Shown: piece after piece, positions 1 through 12,500 of the stretch
Numbering within the stretch: the stretch's first letter is position 1
How the letters are laid out: each line of letters begins with the position of its first letter
The notes under the pieces: model-generated
The model's database searches: none
Told to the model about the DNA's origin: nothing
The model's input: the letters and a program-made list of their open reading frames with translations, nothing else
NCBI GenBank assembly: GCA_963576725.1
Contig: OY755242.1
Location: 60,695,324 to 60,759,323 of the forward strand
Source of the DNA: Azorinus chamasolen
Lineage: Eukaryota > Mollusca > Bivalvia > Cardiida > Solecurtidae
Length of the DNA: 64,000 nt
Direction of reading: 5' to 3'
Made by a program: the position numbers and the translations under genes

Positions 1-110
1 TTTGACCTGCATTAAGGCTCCACATGCCGTACAGACCTATAGTTAGACCGCTTTTTGATGACCGCTTATGATAGGTTCTACTGTATCTTTATTTCTGCCA
101 TTTGCATTGA
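1..110. repeat. Family C hairpin repeat, right half only
   Basis: The sequence opens with CCTGCATTAAGGC and continues through ACCGCTTATGATAGGTTCTACTGTA. This matches the right half of the family C units seen complete at 14160-14400 and 63005-63225. The left half lies outside the window. Confidence 0.55.
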
Positions 111-522
111 GCTCACTTTTAACAGCATGATACAACACTACTTCTGTTGTTCACACGACTGACTTTAAGGCCCAATTTTTATTTCAACAATATTTTATTC
201 GATGAAGAAAAGGATTGGACAACAGGCATAACCTATATTAAGTCCTCTCCAGGAAAGGACAAGATTGTTTGAGCAGAGGACAATTGTCATGGCAGGAAAG
301 ATTTAATACGAAGTCAGTCAGTCCCCCACTTAGGTCAGCAATCATTGCTTTCCGGTCGCACGCGGATGGTTTGGATTGGTGCAAGACTAATGTAACAATA
401 AAACGATGAGAGCGAAAAACAGATTGGAAACTCAAAACACGTATAGTTTCTCGGAGTTTATTCTTAATACATAATGTTTGCAAAGGTGACCATGGGTTCG
501 CCAAGAGATTGAACTTGTACCC

Positions 523-637
523 TTTGTTCCATAAATACGCCTTTCTACGCCTTTGCAAACAAAATAGACCCAGACCAGATGGATCCTATAGGAGCCGTCT
601 GATAAGGGTTTGCCCTGTGTGCCTATGAACTAATATA
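523..637. repeat. Family A hairpin repeat, left part (split by insertion)
   Basis: It contains the TACGCCTTTCTACGCCTTTG lead-in and the core TCCTATAGGAGCC flanked by imperfect inverted arms. The unit stops at TAATATA. Its right part resumes at 2263 with TAGATGATTCT, so one family A copy is split by the element at 638-2262. Confidence 0.7.
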
Positions 638-2262
638 AAGGGTGTCCAAGAAAAAATGCAACCCAATTTCACAGTTTATACAGTTTATATTTGTGTAAAA
701 TTACAGCTTAAATGCTTTAATAATTTTTGAGATATTGCGTAAATACTGAAGGCACCCTGTTTTCAATTTCCCAGAAATAGGATTATGGGTGTAAGAAGTA
801 CATTTGAATAGAACTTGGCATTTTATCTCATTTATTCATCGCAAAATGTGTCACCAATGTTTATTATAACAAATTATCTTATAACAAATGTAAAGTTCTG
901 TAATACACTTGTTAAATATTACATTTAAAGAAATTACAACTGCTTAATAAGTCTATCAAACATGATCTGATTTAATTAACTGAAGTCCTGATAAATTTGT
1001 GTCACAGAAATATTTAAAGTATTACATATAGTAACACGTTATACCAGTAATGCAATTTATAAAGCACTTGTTGTTAAATACATTTATATAATGTTCAGTT
1101 TACACCAGCACCAGTTAGATTCAAACATGTTAGAGTCGTAAATTCTGATGGAAGTTGAACTGAGTGGTAGTAGACATTATAGTAAGTTTATACTTTTCAA
1201 TTTCTCACACAAATATCAAAGCTAACCTTGGGAGCTTCCATCCATGTACTATGGACTTCATCAGCCAACTGATATTTTCACTGTTACTGGGGATTAGGCT
1301 TAACACCACACTCGAGGGCATGAGTGATGTTAAAGCTTTGTCCCAGATGTGAGGTAACTGGAAACGGCCCCGTCCCTGTTCAGCACTGGTTTGAGTGTTC
1401 TGATATATATTGCCTCTTTTACCCCCGCTCGAACCAAGACGGGTTATCAGTTGTATAAACTTACTATAATGTTAAAGCCGGTTTGCGCACAGAACACACA
1501 TCCCTTCTTGTCATCCTTTTGCACTGCAATGCAGTTATCTCGCGACTTATTCTAGCCTGAATGACATTCAGATCTGCTGGCACTGTCGTATAAACCTTAT
1601 CTTTTAAATAATCCAAAGGAAAACATCCAGTGGGGTCAGATCTTGAGTTCGATGTGGCCATTCCCGAGGTCATCGAAGACAAACGAACCTCCTTGGGAAC
1701 AGCTGTCGCAGTCGTTGCACCACAGTTCGCGAGATAACGGCTGTTCGCGAGATAAAACCTGTTTGAATCTAAATGGTGCTCAGGTAGAAGGTCGTGCTGG
1801 TGGATACTGAACAGTATACAAATGCATTTTACAACAAGTGCTTTATAGACTGCGTTACTGGTATTTTAAGTATTTCTGCGATACAATTTATTAAGACTTC
1901 AGTTAATTAAATGAGATCACATTTGATGGACTTACCAAGCTGTTATATTTTCATTTAAATGTAATAACAAGTGTATTACAGAACTTTACATTTGTTACAA
2001 GTTAATCTGTTTTAATAAACATTGGTGACACATTTTGAGATGAATAAATAAGATAAAATGCCAAGGTCTTTTCACTTCTTACATCCATAATCCTACATCT
2101 GGGAAAACTGAAAACAGGGTGCCTTCAGTATTTACGCAATATCTAAAAAATTATTAAAGCATTTAAGCTGTAATTTTACACAAATGTATACCACTGTTGT
2201 ACCTAAACAATTGAGAGTAATACGGAACTGAAATTGGGTTGCATTTTTCTGGGACACCCTAT
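638..2262. mobile_element. Mariner-like DNA transposon with long terminal inverted repeats
   Basis: The ends AAGGGTGTCC...GGACACCCTA are inverted copies. The inverted similarity continues for about 440 bp per side (638-1085 against 1815-2262), including the AAACAGGGTGCCTTCAGTAT segments. The flanks give a TA target duplication inside a family A repeat, which is the Tc1/mariner hallmark. The interior holds a decayed minus-strand transposase tail (1485-1663). Long inverted ends are unusual for the superfamily; the element may be non-autonomous. Confidence 0.72.
1485..1663 (-). pseudogene. Tc1/mariner (IS630 superfamily) transposase C-terminal fragment
   Basis: Minus-strand translation gives WP-R-DLTPLD-FLW followed, after a frame change, by DYLKDKVYTTVPADLN and ARISREI. 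This is the conserved block around the third catalytic acidic residue of Tc1/mariner transposases and its helical tail. At least one frameshift and a stop break it, and no N-terminal half is present between the inverted ends. It is a dead relic that identifies the enclosing element. Confidence 0.7.
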
Positions 2263-2410
2263 AGATGATTCTCTGTCTTGGTCAAATATTCATGTGGTCA
2301 TGTGTCTTTATAAAAATAATAAAATTAATATTGATGATGCCTTTATTTCTTACATGTACGTCATATTCTTCATCAATTCTAAAACATATTTCATCTGTTA
2401 ATTGTTTCAT
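2263..2410. repeat. Family A hairpin repeat, right part
   Basis: It continues the unit broken at 637, with the family's usual TTATAAAAATAATAAAATTA and ATTTCTTACATG tail. It gives an empty-site reference for the mariner-like insertion. Confidence 0.6.
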
Positions 2411-2629
2411 TTATTGGTTTGGACAGGAGTGGGAGGCAGTTTGGATCCTGATTCCGCTCTTAAATACTCATCTTCTCATCCGAATCCTATGTGAGTGGGG
2501 TGCGTGCGTGCGTGGGCGCACGCGTTTTATTGGTTTACTTGTGTGACTTTGCTCATGCAAGCCATATTTTTAGTTCTACTTTCTTGTATACATGTAAATG
2601 CCACAAAAGAAGCCCGTACTTCATTCTCA
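2411..2629. other. Intergenic sequence, nothing recognised
   Basis: AT-rich with a short alternating GTGCGTGCGTGGGCGCACGC purine/pyrimidine stretch near 2500. I see no coding, RNA or repeat signal shared with other parts of the window. Confidence 0.4.
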
Positions 2630-2850
2630 GTGTTGTTATATTTTCTGGTCCTTCGGAATCATAAGTTTTGATGTTATTTGTTTTGAAAATTGAATACTGC
2701 TTAAGCCGGTGCTAGGGGGCGTGAGTAGTGTTGCACTTTTAATTACTACTCATGAACAGACTCAATAAAACCGAGTGTGCAATTTTCTTTTTTTGTATTC
2801 CTACTTTTGCTTTCGAGGGATCACCCATTTTCAGAATTTATTATTTACGC
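2630..2850. repeat. Dispersed repeat, partner of 26573-26790 (inverted)
   Basis: It shares TGTTGTTATATTTTCTGGT, GTGAGTAGTGTT and CATGAACAGACTCAATAAAA with the reverse complement of 26573-26790. The pair lies beyond both ends of the HSPA12-like gene in opposite orientation. In one frame it reads MNRLNKTE in both copies. I treat it as a dispersed element rather than a gene because the frame is otherwise broken. Confidence 0.6.
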
Positions 2851-2994
2851 TTTCTCAAGGAAGAGGTGCACATGAATCATATAGCAATGAAAATCTCAAC
2901 TAAGCTCGGCCTATGTGATATATGTTTGCAAGTTAATGTTAATAACTACATATATAAAATCCAAATTACATTTATTTACAACGATAAGACTAAA

Positions 2995-3172
2995 CCTTGT
3001 ACGTGTAGCAGTGATTGAAATAAAGTCAATAAATTCAATGCATGTTCGTAGCAGTTTTTGAAATAAAGTCACTGATTCAATGCATGTTGGTAGCAGTTTT
3101 TGAAATAGTCACTTGTCACTTACTCAATGCATGTTCGTAGCATTTTATTGAAATAAAGTCACTTACTCAATA
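2995..3172. repeat. Short tandem repeat, ~47-50 bp unit
   Basis: About four imperfect units carry TTGAAATAAAGTCAC, TTCAATGCATGTT and GTAGCAGTTTT in direct orientation. AATAAAG recurs in the units, so the array holds several poly(A)-signal-like hexamers. Confidence 0.7.
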
Positions 3173-3401
3173 GAAGGTTAATACATATCTTTTGGACAAT
3201 ACCATTGCAGTGTCCAGAGTGACTGTTGTTGTCCCGAGCCCAGGAGACACTGCAATGCAAACGTGTATTACCGCTATTCTTGCATAAAATCTTTTTCAGC
3301 TTTCTTGTATTCATTTAATTCAAAATACTACCAATACTATAATTATGCTACTTCTTTGACGGTTCATTCGATTTTTGTTATTTCTTTTCCTGAAACATAT
3401 T

Positions 3402-3646
3402 AACCCTTTCGGCACCATATTTCTAATTGTCTTCTGCAATCCAAGTTTGTTAATTCATTCAGTAAAATAAGGCAATGAGATAAATAAATGCAAATTTCAA
3501 AGGAATAAAGCACATATATAGAAATAGAGATTGAGACCAATAGTGAAGTCCCTGATCAGACGCCGTCTTGAAAAGGCGGCGTCTAATCTGGGACTGCACT
3601 ATTTGTCGTGGTGCATTTATGCGACTGCGGTGGTGAAGGGGTTAAA
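3402..3646. repeat. Palindrome-centred repeat (singleton family)
   Basis: Ends TTAACCCTTTCGGCACCA and GGTGAAGGGGTTAAAT are inverted. The middle is a hairpin around GATCAGACGCCGTC and GGCGGCGTCTAATC. It has the same architecture as families A and B but a different sequence. Confidence 0.6.
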
Positions 3647-4424
3647 TAATGAATAGAAAGAAAAAAGTGAGATGTTGTTGGTATATGACAATGTGGTATT
3701 TTGTTTTAGTTTACTGTTGATTACATCTAACAGTTCCAAGGCGGTACTTCCATCTTCCTCCTATTGTATGTTTGTTTTGTCTTTGTGCGTCTCTTGTTGT
3801 TTTTTCTACCTATGTACATTTGCTGTTTCCTTGTGTTGCTGTTCGGGCGAGTGTTTGTTCTGTATGTGGTGTTTCCTGCATGACTCATTTTTGTACTTTT
3901 ATATGTTTTAATAATAACTTTTCCCAAAATGCAGATTCCCCCGCATTAGGGCCTACATTCGATAATCTGCCACCCTAACGACTGTTTACGTTGTCAACAC
4001 AGGTCGAATATGGTGGATTGTTGTTGTTGTGTTTTAGTGTTTGTGGCATGGTGTTTCTATCTCTTATTTAGTGTACTATTGCTATTTTATTGCTGTTGAT
4101 ATATGTCTGTCTCGTAATTGTATTTGTTCTGCCTGCTTTGCTTTGCCTTGCTTTGTCTTTGTCCAATCTTGTAGCAACACTCTTTCGTAAAGAAAAAACA
4201 AACACAGTAGTAATGAAGCATACAAACCACACAGACGACAGAAATAGAAGGACGGACAGAGAGAACGTGGTGGAAATAGAAACACATTCAATAATTGCAA
4301 AATTTATATAATCACAAAAATCAAAATCAATTCCAATACAAACCTCTCATTGTCTACACATTTATATTGTGTATGTTTCTTTCTAGTATATTAGCCTATG
4401 ATGGTGGTTGCTAAGACCGATTTA

Positions 4425-4680
4425 CGCTTTACTCCATAAATACACCTTTCTACGCCTTTGCAAACAGTGCAGATCCAGATCAGACGGCTCCTATAGGAGC
4501 CATCTGGTCAAGATCTGCCCTGTTTGCTTATGAAATAATATAGATATGGTTCTTCAGTTTCTGTCATGGCCACACGTTTTTTATGTTTATGTGCCATTAT
4601 GAAAATTAATCTAATTAAATATTCGTGATGTAATTATTTCTTATATGAATATTCATGTGAAGAAGGGTTAAGCCTTTGAA
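4425..4680. repeat. Family A hairpin repeat, complete
   Basis: It has the lead-in TACTCCATAAATACACC, then GATCAGACGGCTCCTATAGG and GAGCCATCTGGTCAAGATC, then the AT-rich tail ending TGAATATTCATGTG. The core can fold into a long stem. No coding capacity. Confidence 0.8.
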
Positions 4681-4689
4681 TGTTACATT

Positions 4690-5334
4690 TCAAAGTGCAT
4701 TTAAGAGTCCATTCAGCAAAACATGCAGACCCTGATTAGAGAACTGTGGCCTGCGTCTACACTGTATGCATATGTCCCTTTTAGAGCACACTGTGACAAA
4801 TAGTAAACTAACACTTATAACCAACTAACAATTATAACAAACGGACAAGATATAAAATTAGTTCAAATTATTCAGTAAAAAGAAATCTTCAGTAACTAAT
4901 CCCACTACTAAACTTTATAAGGTCAATATGTCTATGAGGAAAATCAATAACCATTCACTTTTTTAAATTGAAGGAATCGTATAGCAAACAGGCCAGATCT
5001 TATTCAGAAGGTTCTTTCAGAACACCGGTCTACATTGTTTGCCTTTGTCCATGTATGGAATCATGGGAGGTTTTGGTTAAATGCAAATTTGAGCACGATT
5101 CATAAAGGGCAAGTGATACCTCAAATAGTTCAAGCAAATATAGTCCAAATCAGACACAATTATTTATTCCTAATAAGTAATTGATTTCATATAATTTAAA
5201 AGTGAGTTATACTGAACAAACTCATATAACATTAATTACTGATTATTGTAAGCATTGATAATCTCGTATTGTTTATGATGCATGCTTAAGAAACCTGTTT
5301 CTGCTGCAACCGTTTACTCTGTATGATCACATGA
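4690..5334. other. Intergenic sequence without recognisable features
   Basis: AT-rich DNA downstream of the HSPA12-like gene. A short CAGACCCTGATTAG motif at about 4727 looks like a decayed family A fragment. I see no open frames, RNA genes or inverted repeats. Confidence 0.4.
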
Positions 5335-5520
5335 TCGATGTACAATTGCTGAGGTCTAGATAAGATGCGTGAATTAAACATTTTCAAGAATAATTTCTTT
5401 ATTTCTCTTCCACTCAAAGAGACGATTCTAAAGAGTGGTCACAACATAGTGTTTTGATGAGAAATGACGATTTTAGTACTTGAGTACGCACGTTTATTTG
5501 TTGCTCTGACAATCGTTTTA
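5335..5520. repeat. Family D hairpin repeat in the HSPA12 3' region
   Basis: Arms GAGACGATTCTAAAGAGTGG with GTCACAACATAG, and the conserved tail AATGACGATTTTAGTACTTG then GTACGCAC. Other copies lie at 27470, 53695 and 55785. It ends about 30 bp past the HSPA12 stop codon, so it probably forms part of the 3' untranslated region. Confidence 0.75.
5398..5403 (-). promoter_or_regulatory. Putative poly(A) signal AATAAA of the HSPA12-like gene
   Basis: This is the nearest canonical hexamer after the stop at 5549-5551, about 146 nt downstream on the minus strand. It lies within the family D repeat, so the signal would be transposon-derived. No transcript evidence is available here. Confidence 0.45.
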
Positions 5521-5548
5521 ATGCTTTCTTGGTTTGTGTTAGAACGTT

Positions 5549-6507
5549 TCACTGAAGCAAATTAAGATTGGCTTTGGTCACTCGTCTTGTTCTCTCCTCT
5601 ACAGCACGAACTTGAATCTCTGTTCCGCTGAAAGTCATTGTAACAGAAACTGGCCTATCCAACCCATCTGTTGTGTCTGGAATGAATACCAGTATAGAGC
5701 CAATCCGAGAACAACTCTCATCAGTAACTAGTTTCGGAGTTTCATCTGTTGACATGAAAAAGTCTAGAAGTATCATAATTTGGTCAGGAAAGTGTGGAAA
5801 ATACGTTAGAGTCTTTTGAGCTATTCCTATGGGCAGGTAGTCACCCTTCTTCACATGTATTGAGAAACAATCGTCCTCTTCAACTAATACTGTCTGACTG
5901 TTTGCAGCCGTATTCCTGCGGCTTCTCCTTTTCCCTCTTTTGTTTGTCTGTTTTGGCAGGGCCATTTTGACGATACTGGTAGCCCTCATACCATACGTGT
6001 ATCTTGCGAACCTGGCTTGGATCGTCAAAGGGTCATGTCCAAACACAACAGCTCCTTTCACAACAGCCATACCGGGATCTTCAGGAATAATGATTTCCTT
6101 GGTGGGCAAGTTATTCTTCAAAGCTTCTTGAAGAAAGCAGGATTCAGCGAAACCCCCTACAAGTATGATTTTTTCTACCCCTGTACATGCTTTATCCTCC
6201 AAGACCAAGTTGATATGTTCCACCGTCTTACGAACTGGATCATCGAAACAGCTGCGTACAATATCTATGTCCATCTTCACCTTATCTCGCTGGGTTTTAA
6301 TCCTGTCGGAATATTTGCTTACAGACAAAGCGTTTTCGAAATCAAAACCTTTCATTTCCTGACAAAGTTTCACAAGAGCAATAGGAATTCTGATCGTCAT
6401 TTTCTCCTGGCCTGGCTTAATGCACCTTTTCTTGAACTCAAATTCTCTGTACATTTCCGTAACATCTTCTCTGTGTTTCTCCGTAAATCTTTTGAAAACA
6501 TCCCTTC
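5549..6507 (-). CDS. HSPA12-like gene, exon 6 (C-terminal)
   Basis: 959 nt, entered in phase 1 after TTTCAG. It encodes residues 283-601: GRDVFKRF, the VGGFAES adenosine-binding motif, a basic KRGKRRSRR stretch inside the nucleotide-binding lobe, and a beta-rich end. The frame stays open upstream of the acceptor, but that part (MEWMTFFVES...) is intron read-through. The plus-strand frames over this exon are shadows. Confidence 0.92.
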
Positions 6508-9500
6508 CTGAAATGTTTATATCTTCAAATGGTATGTGTTTTAATATGAACATTTTAAAATATAAATTTTGAATTCTCCTTAATAATAATAGTACGATTA
6601 TAAATATTACAGACTCCACGAAAAATGTCATCCACTCCATGTCGGAAATGTTTAGACAATACTACGGTAAGATGTATAGACTAATATACAGGATATACGA
6701 ATAACGCCACAACAGTTGTATACAGAAACATACAACTAATGTATGATAAATAATGGTATAAACATAAAAGAAAAAGTTAATCGAAACATCTTACCGACAA
6801 TTTCTATCCATATCTGTAGAAAATTTTCATCAACCACTGTGCCACCCCAGTTCCCTCCACTGGCTACGTGTTTCTCGACGATAGAGCGATCGCCGACAAC
6901 CTCGTGAACACATACATCTATAGTCCCTCCTATGAAAAAGCAAATATCCATAAAATCAGTTATTCTTGAACTGTTTTAATTTAGGCTTCTTAGTAAGACA
7001 TCTTATTCATCCAATTTAAATGATGTCATTAACTATTGTATGAATATTCATGGACTAAAGAGTTAATTAGTCTCGTCACACTTAATACAGAACTATTTGG
7101 TGGTTTGACAGCGACGGTAAATGAGTTTGAAGCGTTGGTAGATCATAGTGGAGTAAGTGAAAGCAAATATAAGAAAGGTGATGACAGAGTTGGCCGTTTA
7201 TAACCATTCCATATAATGAACAACTGAAGTTACCACACTGAACATGATAAGATACGCATGTTATAGCCAATGCACGCAATAAATCTTATAAGCTGCCAAT
7301 AGGATTACCCCCACAGTCCACGACCATGTATTTAGTGCCAACTGGAAATCTTCTTTCTGTGTCGTCGTTCGTGCTGTTGCTATTTAAAGCAGGCAAGCGT
7401 AAACAGTAGAGTGAGGCAGCTTCTGGTTCCAATGAGATTGCAAGATTCTCAGTATCTATACCAGCCTGGAAACAAAATGTACTCATTACACTGCTAAATT
7501 ATATCGTGTACTTCAGGGTTTTTTTTAATTTGAAACTTCTTGATTGGCTTTTGATAACATGGATTCTGATAAAATTCCAAGCGTATGACCTGAATAGAAA
7601 CCACTTGAACTTTGCGACAGGTACTCTGACTGCATAGAAAGTGTGTCTATCCCTTACTACGCTGAATTTTCAAATGGACTATTCAAAAATTCAAACCGTT
7701 CAAGCTTATGGTGAATATTTAAGGATTCTTTTGAAGAAAAGTGTAACATGACAAGCAGTACAGACCCTAATGAGAGTGCCCTCTTATTTGGGTCTACTCT
7801 GTTTGCAAAGGACATTAGTGATTTGTGTCCCGCACTGCAAGCGCGATAGTAGTATATATGAAGTAAAAGGTTAGGTTCGTTTTAAACCTTTTCCTGTTGA
7901 ATAGTCATGTAAGAAATTATTACATCATGAATATTTATTAGCTTAATTTATATAATGGCATATGTACACAGGATTGTTTAGTATCGTAGAAACTTTAGAG
8001 ACCGAACTATTTCGCTGTACAAAGGTCTACTCGTAGTTTGCTCTGGTGCAATTTTGACTACTTTCGATTTTATCAAACCTTTAACCTTTTACTCCATAAA
8101 TATTCATATAAGAAATAATTGTATCATGAATAATAATTAGGTTACGTTTGATAATGGCACACGAACACAGAAAGTTTTGGTCATTGTAGAAACTGTACAA
8201 TCTTGTCTATAGTATAACATAAGCACACAGAGCATACCCTGATTAGACGGTTCCTATAGGAGCCATCTGATCTGGATCTACTCTTTTTGCAAAGCCGTGA
8301 ACAGGTGTATTTGTGGACATAAGGGTTAAGGCATTAGTGACCGAGTGTCAAACAGCTTCGAACCTGATGAGACGCAGAGTTATTTGGCGTCTCATCTGGG
8401 TTAAAGTTGTTTGACAATACGCGGCACAGATCGCAGGACATAGGTTAACCCTTTCCTCCATAAATACGCCTTTCTACGCCTCTGTAATAACTACTTCTTG
8501 AAACCATTGTGATAAATAGAGCATTTGCTCCTATAGGAGCAAATGCTCTATTTATCACAATGGTTTCAAGCAACAAATTTCTAAAATTTTACTTTTCTCT
8601 ATTAACTGCTCCTTTTGGGTAGATTCGTTCAAAGAGGTTGGGTCTAAAAATAGCCTATGGAAGAAAGGGTTAAATGATCTACAAATCGCTGCAGCTTTCC
8701 TTTTATCTATCATGCACCGAAACATGTTATTGCTACTCTACACATTCCCTCCTACTGACGCCTCTGTAGAAGTCATTTTTGAAATCAATGTGATAAATTG
8801 GTTTCAAAACTAAACATTTCTAAACAAAATCCATTTTTTGACCAAATGCTCATTAGATGTATTCAAAAAATATGGGTCTAAAAAAACTAGGAGGGGATGC
8901 GTAAATGTGTGGTTTACAAAGCGGCTTGCTTTGATTTTATTTGGAGAAATTACTCGATGTTAAAAATCATATTCACCATGACGGCAGATTCTCGCATGAA
9001 CTGTTTCGCGCCATCTGTCCATATGGCCGGAACTGTTAGCACCCATCTGATGTCTGCCATCTCTACTTTGGCCGCTCTAGTAAGTTGACAGTACATACAT
9101 GTTAATAAAATAAATCTGTATTGACTTTGTCACCTCCTGCTCATATGTGCCGATATACATGTATATATATCCTTCATTACAAAAATCGTACTGTAATTGG
9201 GAAATTATTTCAGTAACTGTGTGCTAAAGACCGACGCGTCGTGGCTCCATGCACATGCGCAGTAAAACCGATCCAAACCGGACGATAGTCATACAAAAAC
9301 CTCTTTGAGCTAGTTTTCTGCTTGAATTTTAACCTGCATTAACACATTCTCTCATATTGGCGCCAATTGAGCCTCTGTAAAAGTCCCTTTTTGAAACCAT
9401 AAAAAAAGCATTTGTTCTATTTATCACGATGGTTTTTAAACTACACAATTATAAAACTAAAAAAAAATCCTTTCCTCTAGAAAATGCTCCTTTTCAATCT

Positions 9501-12500
9501 ATTTCAAAGACGCTGGGCCTAAAAATAGCCTTTGGGGAATGGGATTAGCTGACTAGCATCTGTCTAAAAGACTTATTCTAAGATTCGGTTTAGAATTGGA
9601 TTTACTGTACAACTACATATCTGGCGGAATCTGAGTGTATCATTTGCAGTAGACGTCTGTTTCAATGAAACGACAAGTCACTAGAGTAACATTTGTTTCA
9701 CATTCACACGCAATTCGTGGGTTTAGGAATCAAAGATAAAACATTTCTTCTTGGCAGACGAAACTTCTCTTAGATATTGAATGCTACGGTTATGCACCGC
9801 TGGTTACATTTTACTTTACACACTTCATAGTTCACACTTAGAACGTCTAACTTCATGAATAAATGCTATTAAAATCTTATAGAATATGCATACTTCAAAC
9901 TAAATAAGACTTGTCAGTCGTGAAGTGTGAAGTATGAAGTGCGAAATCTGAAGTCACCACGGGTTTTCGACATTTCACTATATACACTTCATACTTCAAA
10001 CTTCAAATCAAAAAGTAGTAAAGTCAAGCAGGAAAAGCCACACACAAAACGCCACCATCACCAAAACACCTACAGAAAGCATAGCAATTTGCAAAGTACG
10101 GTGTTAAGGTGCAAAGAAACGCATTGGATGTAGAACAATTCCTGCAATAGGAAGAAAACAATATTGATTGAATGTACGGGGAGACGTTTCACGGCCGCCA
10201 CACTGCACAAACAACACTATTGTGCTTATAAATGAAAAAGTAGTAAAGTCAAGCAGGAAAAGCCAAAGTTCATGAATGAATGCTATTAAAATCTTTTAGA
10301 ACATGCACACTATAAACTATATAGGAATTGTTAACCGTGAAGTACGAAGTCTGACGAATTCTGAAGTGTGAAATCTGAAATCACTACCTGTCCTTCGTAG
10401 AATGTAGCAGGTGGGACCTTCTGCAGACAGTTTGCGTAGGTGCTGAACATTCTGCAAACGACAATTTGCTTAGTTTCTATCACAGTACTGGCGAATTCGT
10501 GATTACCATTGCACATATTTAGATCTAGATCAGATACTGGATAAATCTGTGTCTGATCAAGATCCTAATGTAGCATTATGTTTTCATTAAAAAAAAAGAT
10601 TACTTCGAGTATTGCACCAGAAAAGTATGTATAACAGACGAAACTTAACAGTTTGCTCTCTGAGCAGTTGTCGTCTGTAAATATTGTCGCCTGTTTCATT
10701 TTTAAAAAACATACTTCTTCCATTTCCTTCAAAAAAGTCAATATCAGCCAGTGAAAGATGTTTGGATCTTGATAAGACGCTGGGTTGCTCGTCGTCTCAT
10801 TAGGATCCAAACTGTCTTCCAATTTAATAATAAAGTCACCATTAGAGTTCAGGGCCCGGTTGCATGACACGCAGTTAAAGCTTAGCTGTCTGCTAAATGT
10901 CTAGCTACTTGCTATTCATTTTGGTTTAGTAGCCAGCTGAAATAACTGGGTTGCATGAGCACAACAATAGAAAGTTATCAACTAAAATAACCAGTCAACT
11001 TTAGAGGTACACCGAGCAACTTTAAATTTGCTAACTGCTGGCTAAAAACCATGGCTTCCAGCAACTATTCACTAGTTTCTCCACCGCATTTTTGTAACTG
11101 GGTTAATCCTTTGATCACGTTCACGACATTGAAATATATGAACGCTTCCGTTTTCGACGAAAGACGTCAAGACAATAGCGGACATGCAAAGGGATAACTT
11201 AACTTTTCCTTACGATAGGAAGGGACCCCTTCCCCTGAAATGCAGGTTCTGCTTGTCCTCCGATTTTATGCCACCGGAGCAATCCAAAATTGTGTTGGAG
11301 ACACAATAAATATACACAAGTCCGCTGTCTCTAGACTTATTCATCGTGTATCAGCTGCATTATGTAGAAGTTTGGGGCGGTTTATCCACTTTCCTTGCAA
11401 ACGAGACGCCAACCGACAGAGACGACTATTTTACAATATGTTTGGCTTCCCAAATGTAATCTGGTGCATTGACGGCTCCCAAGTTCTAAATCAGGCCCTA
11501 CACAAACCGTGCATGAAATTGTCAACAGAAGGGGAGAGCGTAGCATCAACATCAAAGTGGTCTATAATGCCAATTTGAAATTGATAAACTGCGTTGTGAA
11601 ATACCCAAGATCTGTCCACAATGCAAGAAAGCTACGAGAAGTTTTCAACAGAATTCCAAAATTCTTGAAATATTGATTTTAGGAGACAGCCCCTACTCAT
11701 TGCGTGACTGGCTGATGACACACGTCTAAAGCCTCCATACTCATGGAGAAAGAAGATTCAACTAGAAAGTCCAATGGAATGACTCGCATGACAATTAAGT
11801 CACACACATGTACACATCATTATAAATGCATAAGCAAAATTTAAGATTCATTGGTTCACAGTTGTCCCTACCAACCCTTGTTGACTTCACATCCTCTCAC
11901 TACCCTCAATCCATGTATAAAGTTTCACAGTTGTGCCTACATTACTTGAGAGGTTATGCTCCCGTCAAAAATTTGCTTCTGAAAAGTAACTATGGGGAAC
12001 ATGTTAAAGAAAGGCATAATCCTGTCAAATTAGTTATGACACTTAAAGAAGATTGTCTTAACACAGCACTCATAAGGTGTACCAAATTTGAAGACAATAT
12101 CATAAATAGGTTTCAAGAAAATGGCATGTCCCAAAAATATGTCCCAATTAAGAGACAAAATATGAAGTTAAAAAGGGACATAATTCTGTCACATTTTGTG
12201 CAAGAGTTATGAAACATGGAGAAGACTGTCCCCACATAACACTTATAATATGTATTAAATTTGAAGGTAGTATCAAAAATAGTTTTCAGGAAAAAAGCAA
12301 ATGACCCGGAAAAACGTGACGGACGGACAAGGCGATTCCTATATAGCCCCACCACAGGTGTTGGGGGGTAAACAAGGGTAACTGTTGAAAGGTGCATTGG
12401 GGTGTTCAAACGCCGCTTTCATTCTCTCCATACTGAGCCTAAATACTCCCCTCCCAGAGCATGTAGAATAATTACAGCCTGTTTGGTACTTCACAACCTG

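Noticed and set aside
3672..4311. Overlapping 66-79 codon frames on both strands (Cys/Phe-rich)
   Set aside because: T-rich low-complexity sequence; no family, splice or conservation signal.
6017..6511. 164-codon plus-strand frame
   Set aside because: Antisense shadow of HSPA12 exon 6.
10331..10870. 61- and 101-codon minus frames as extra HSPA12 exons
   Set aside because: No HSPA12 similarity, and the six-exon model is already complete and in phase without them.
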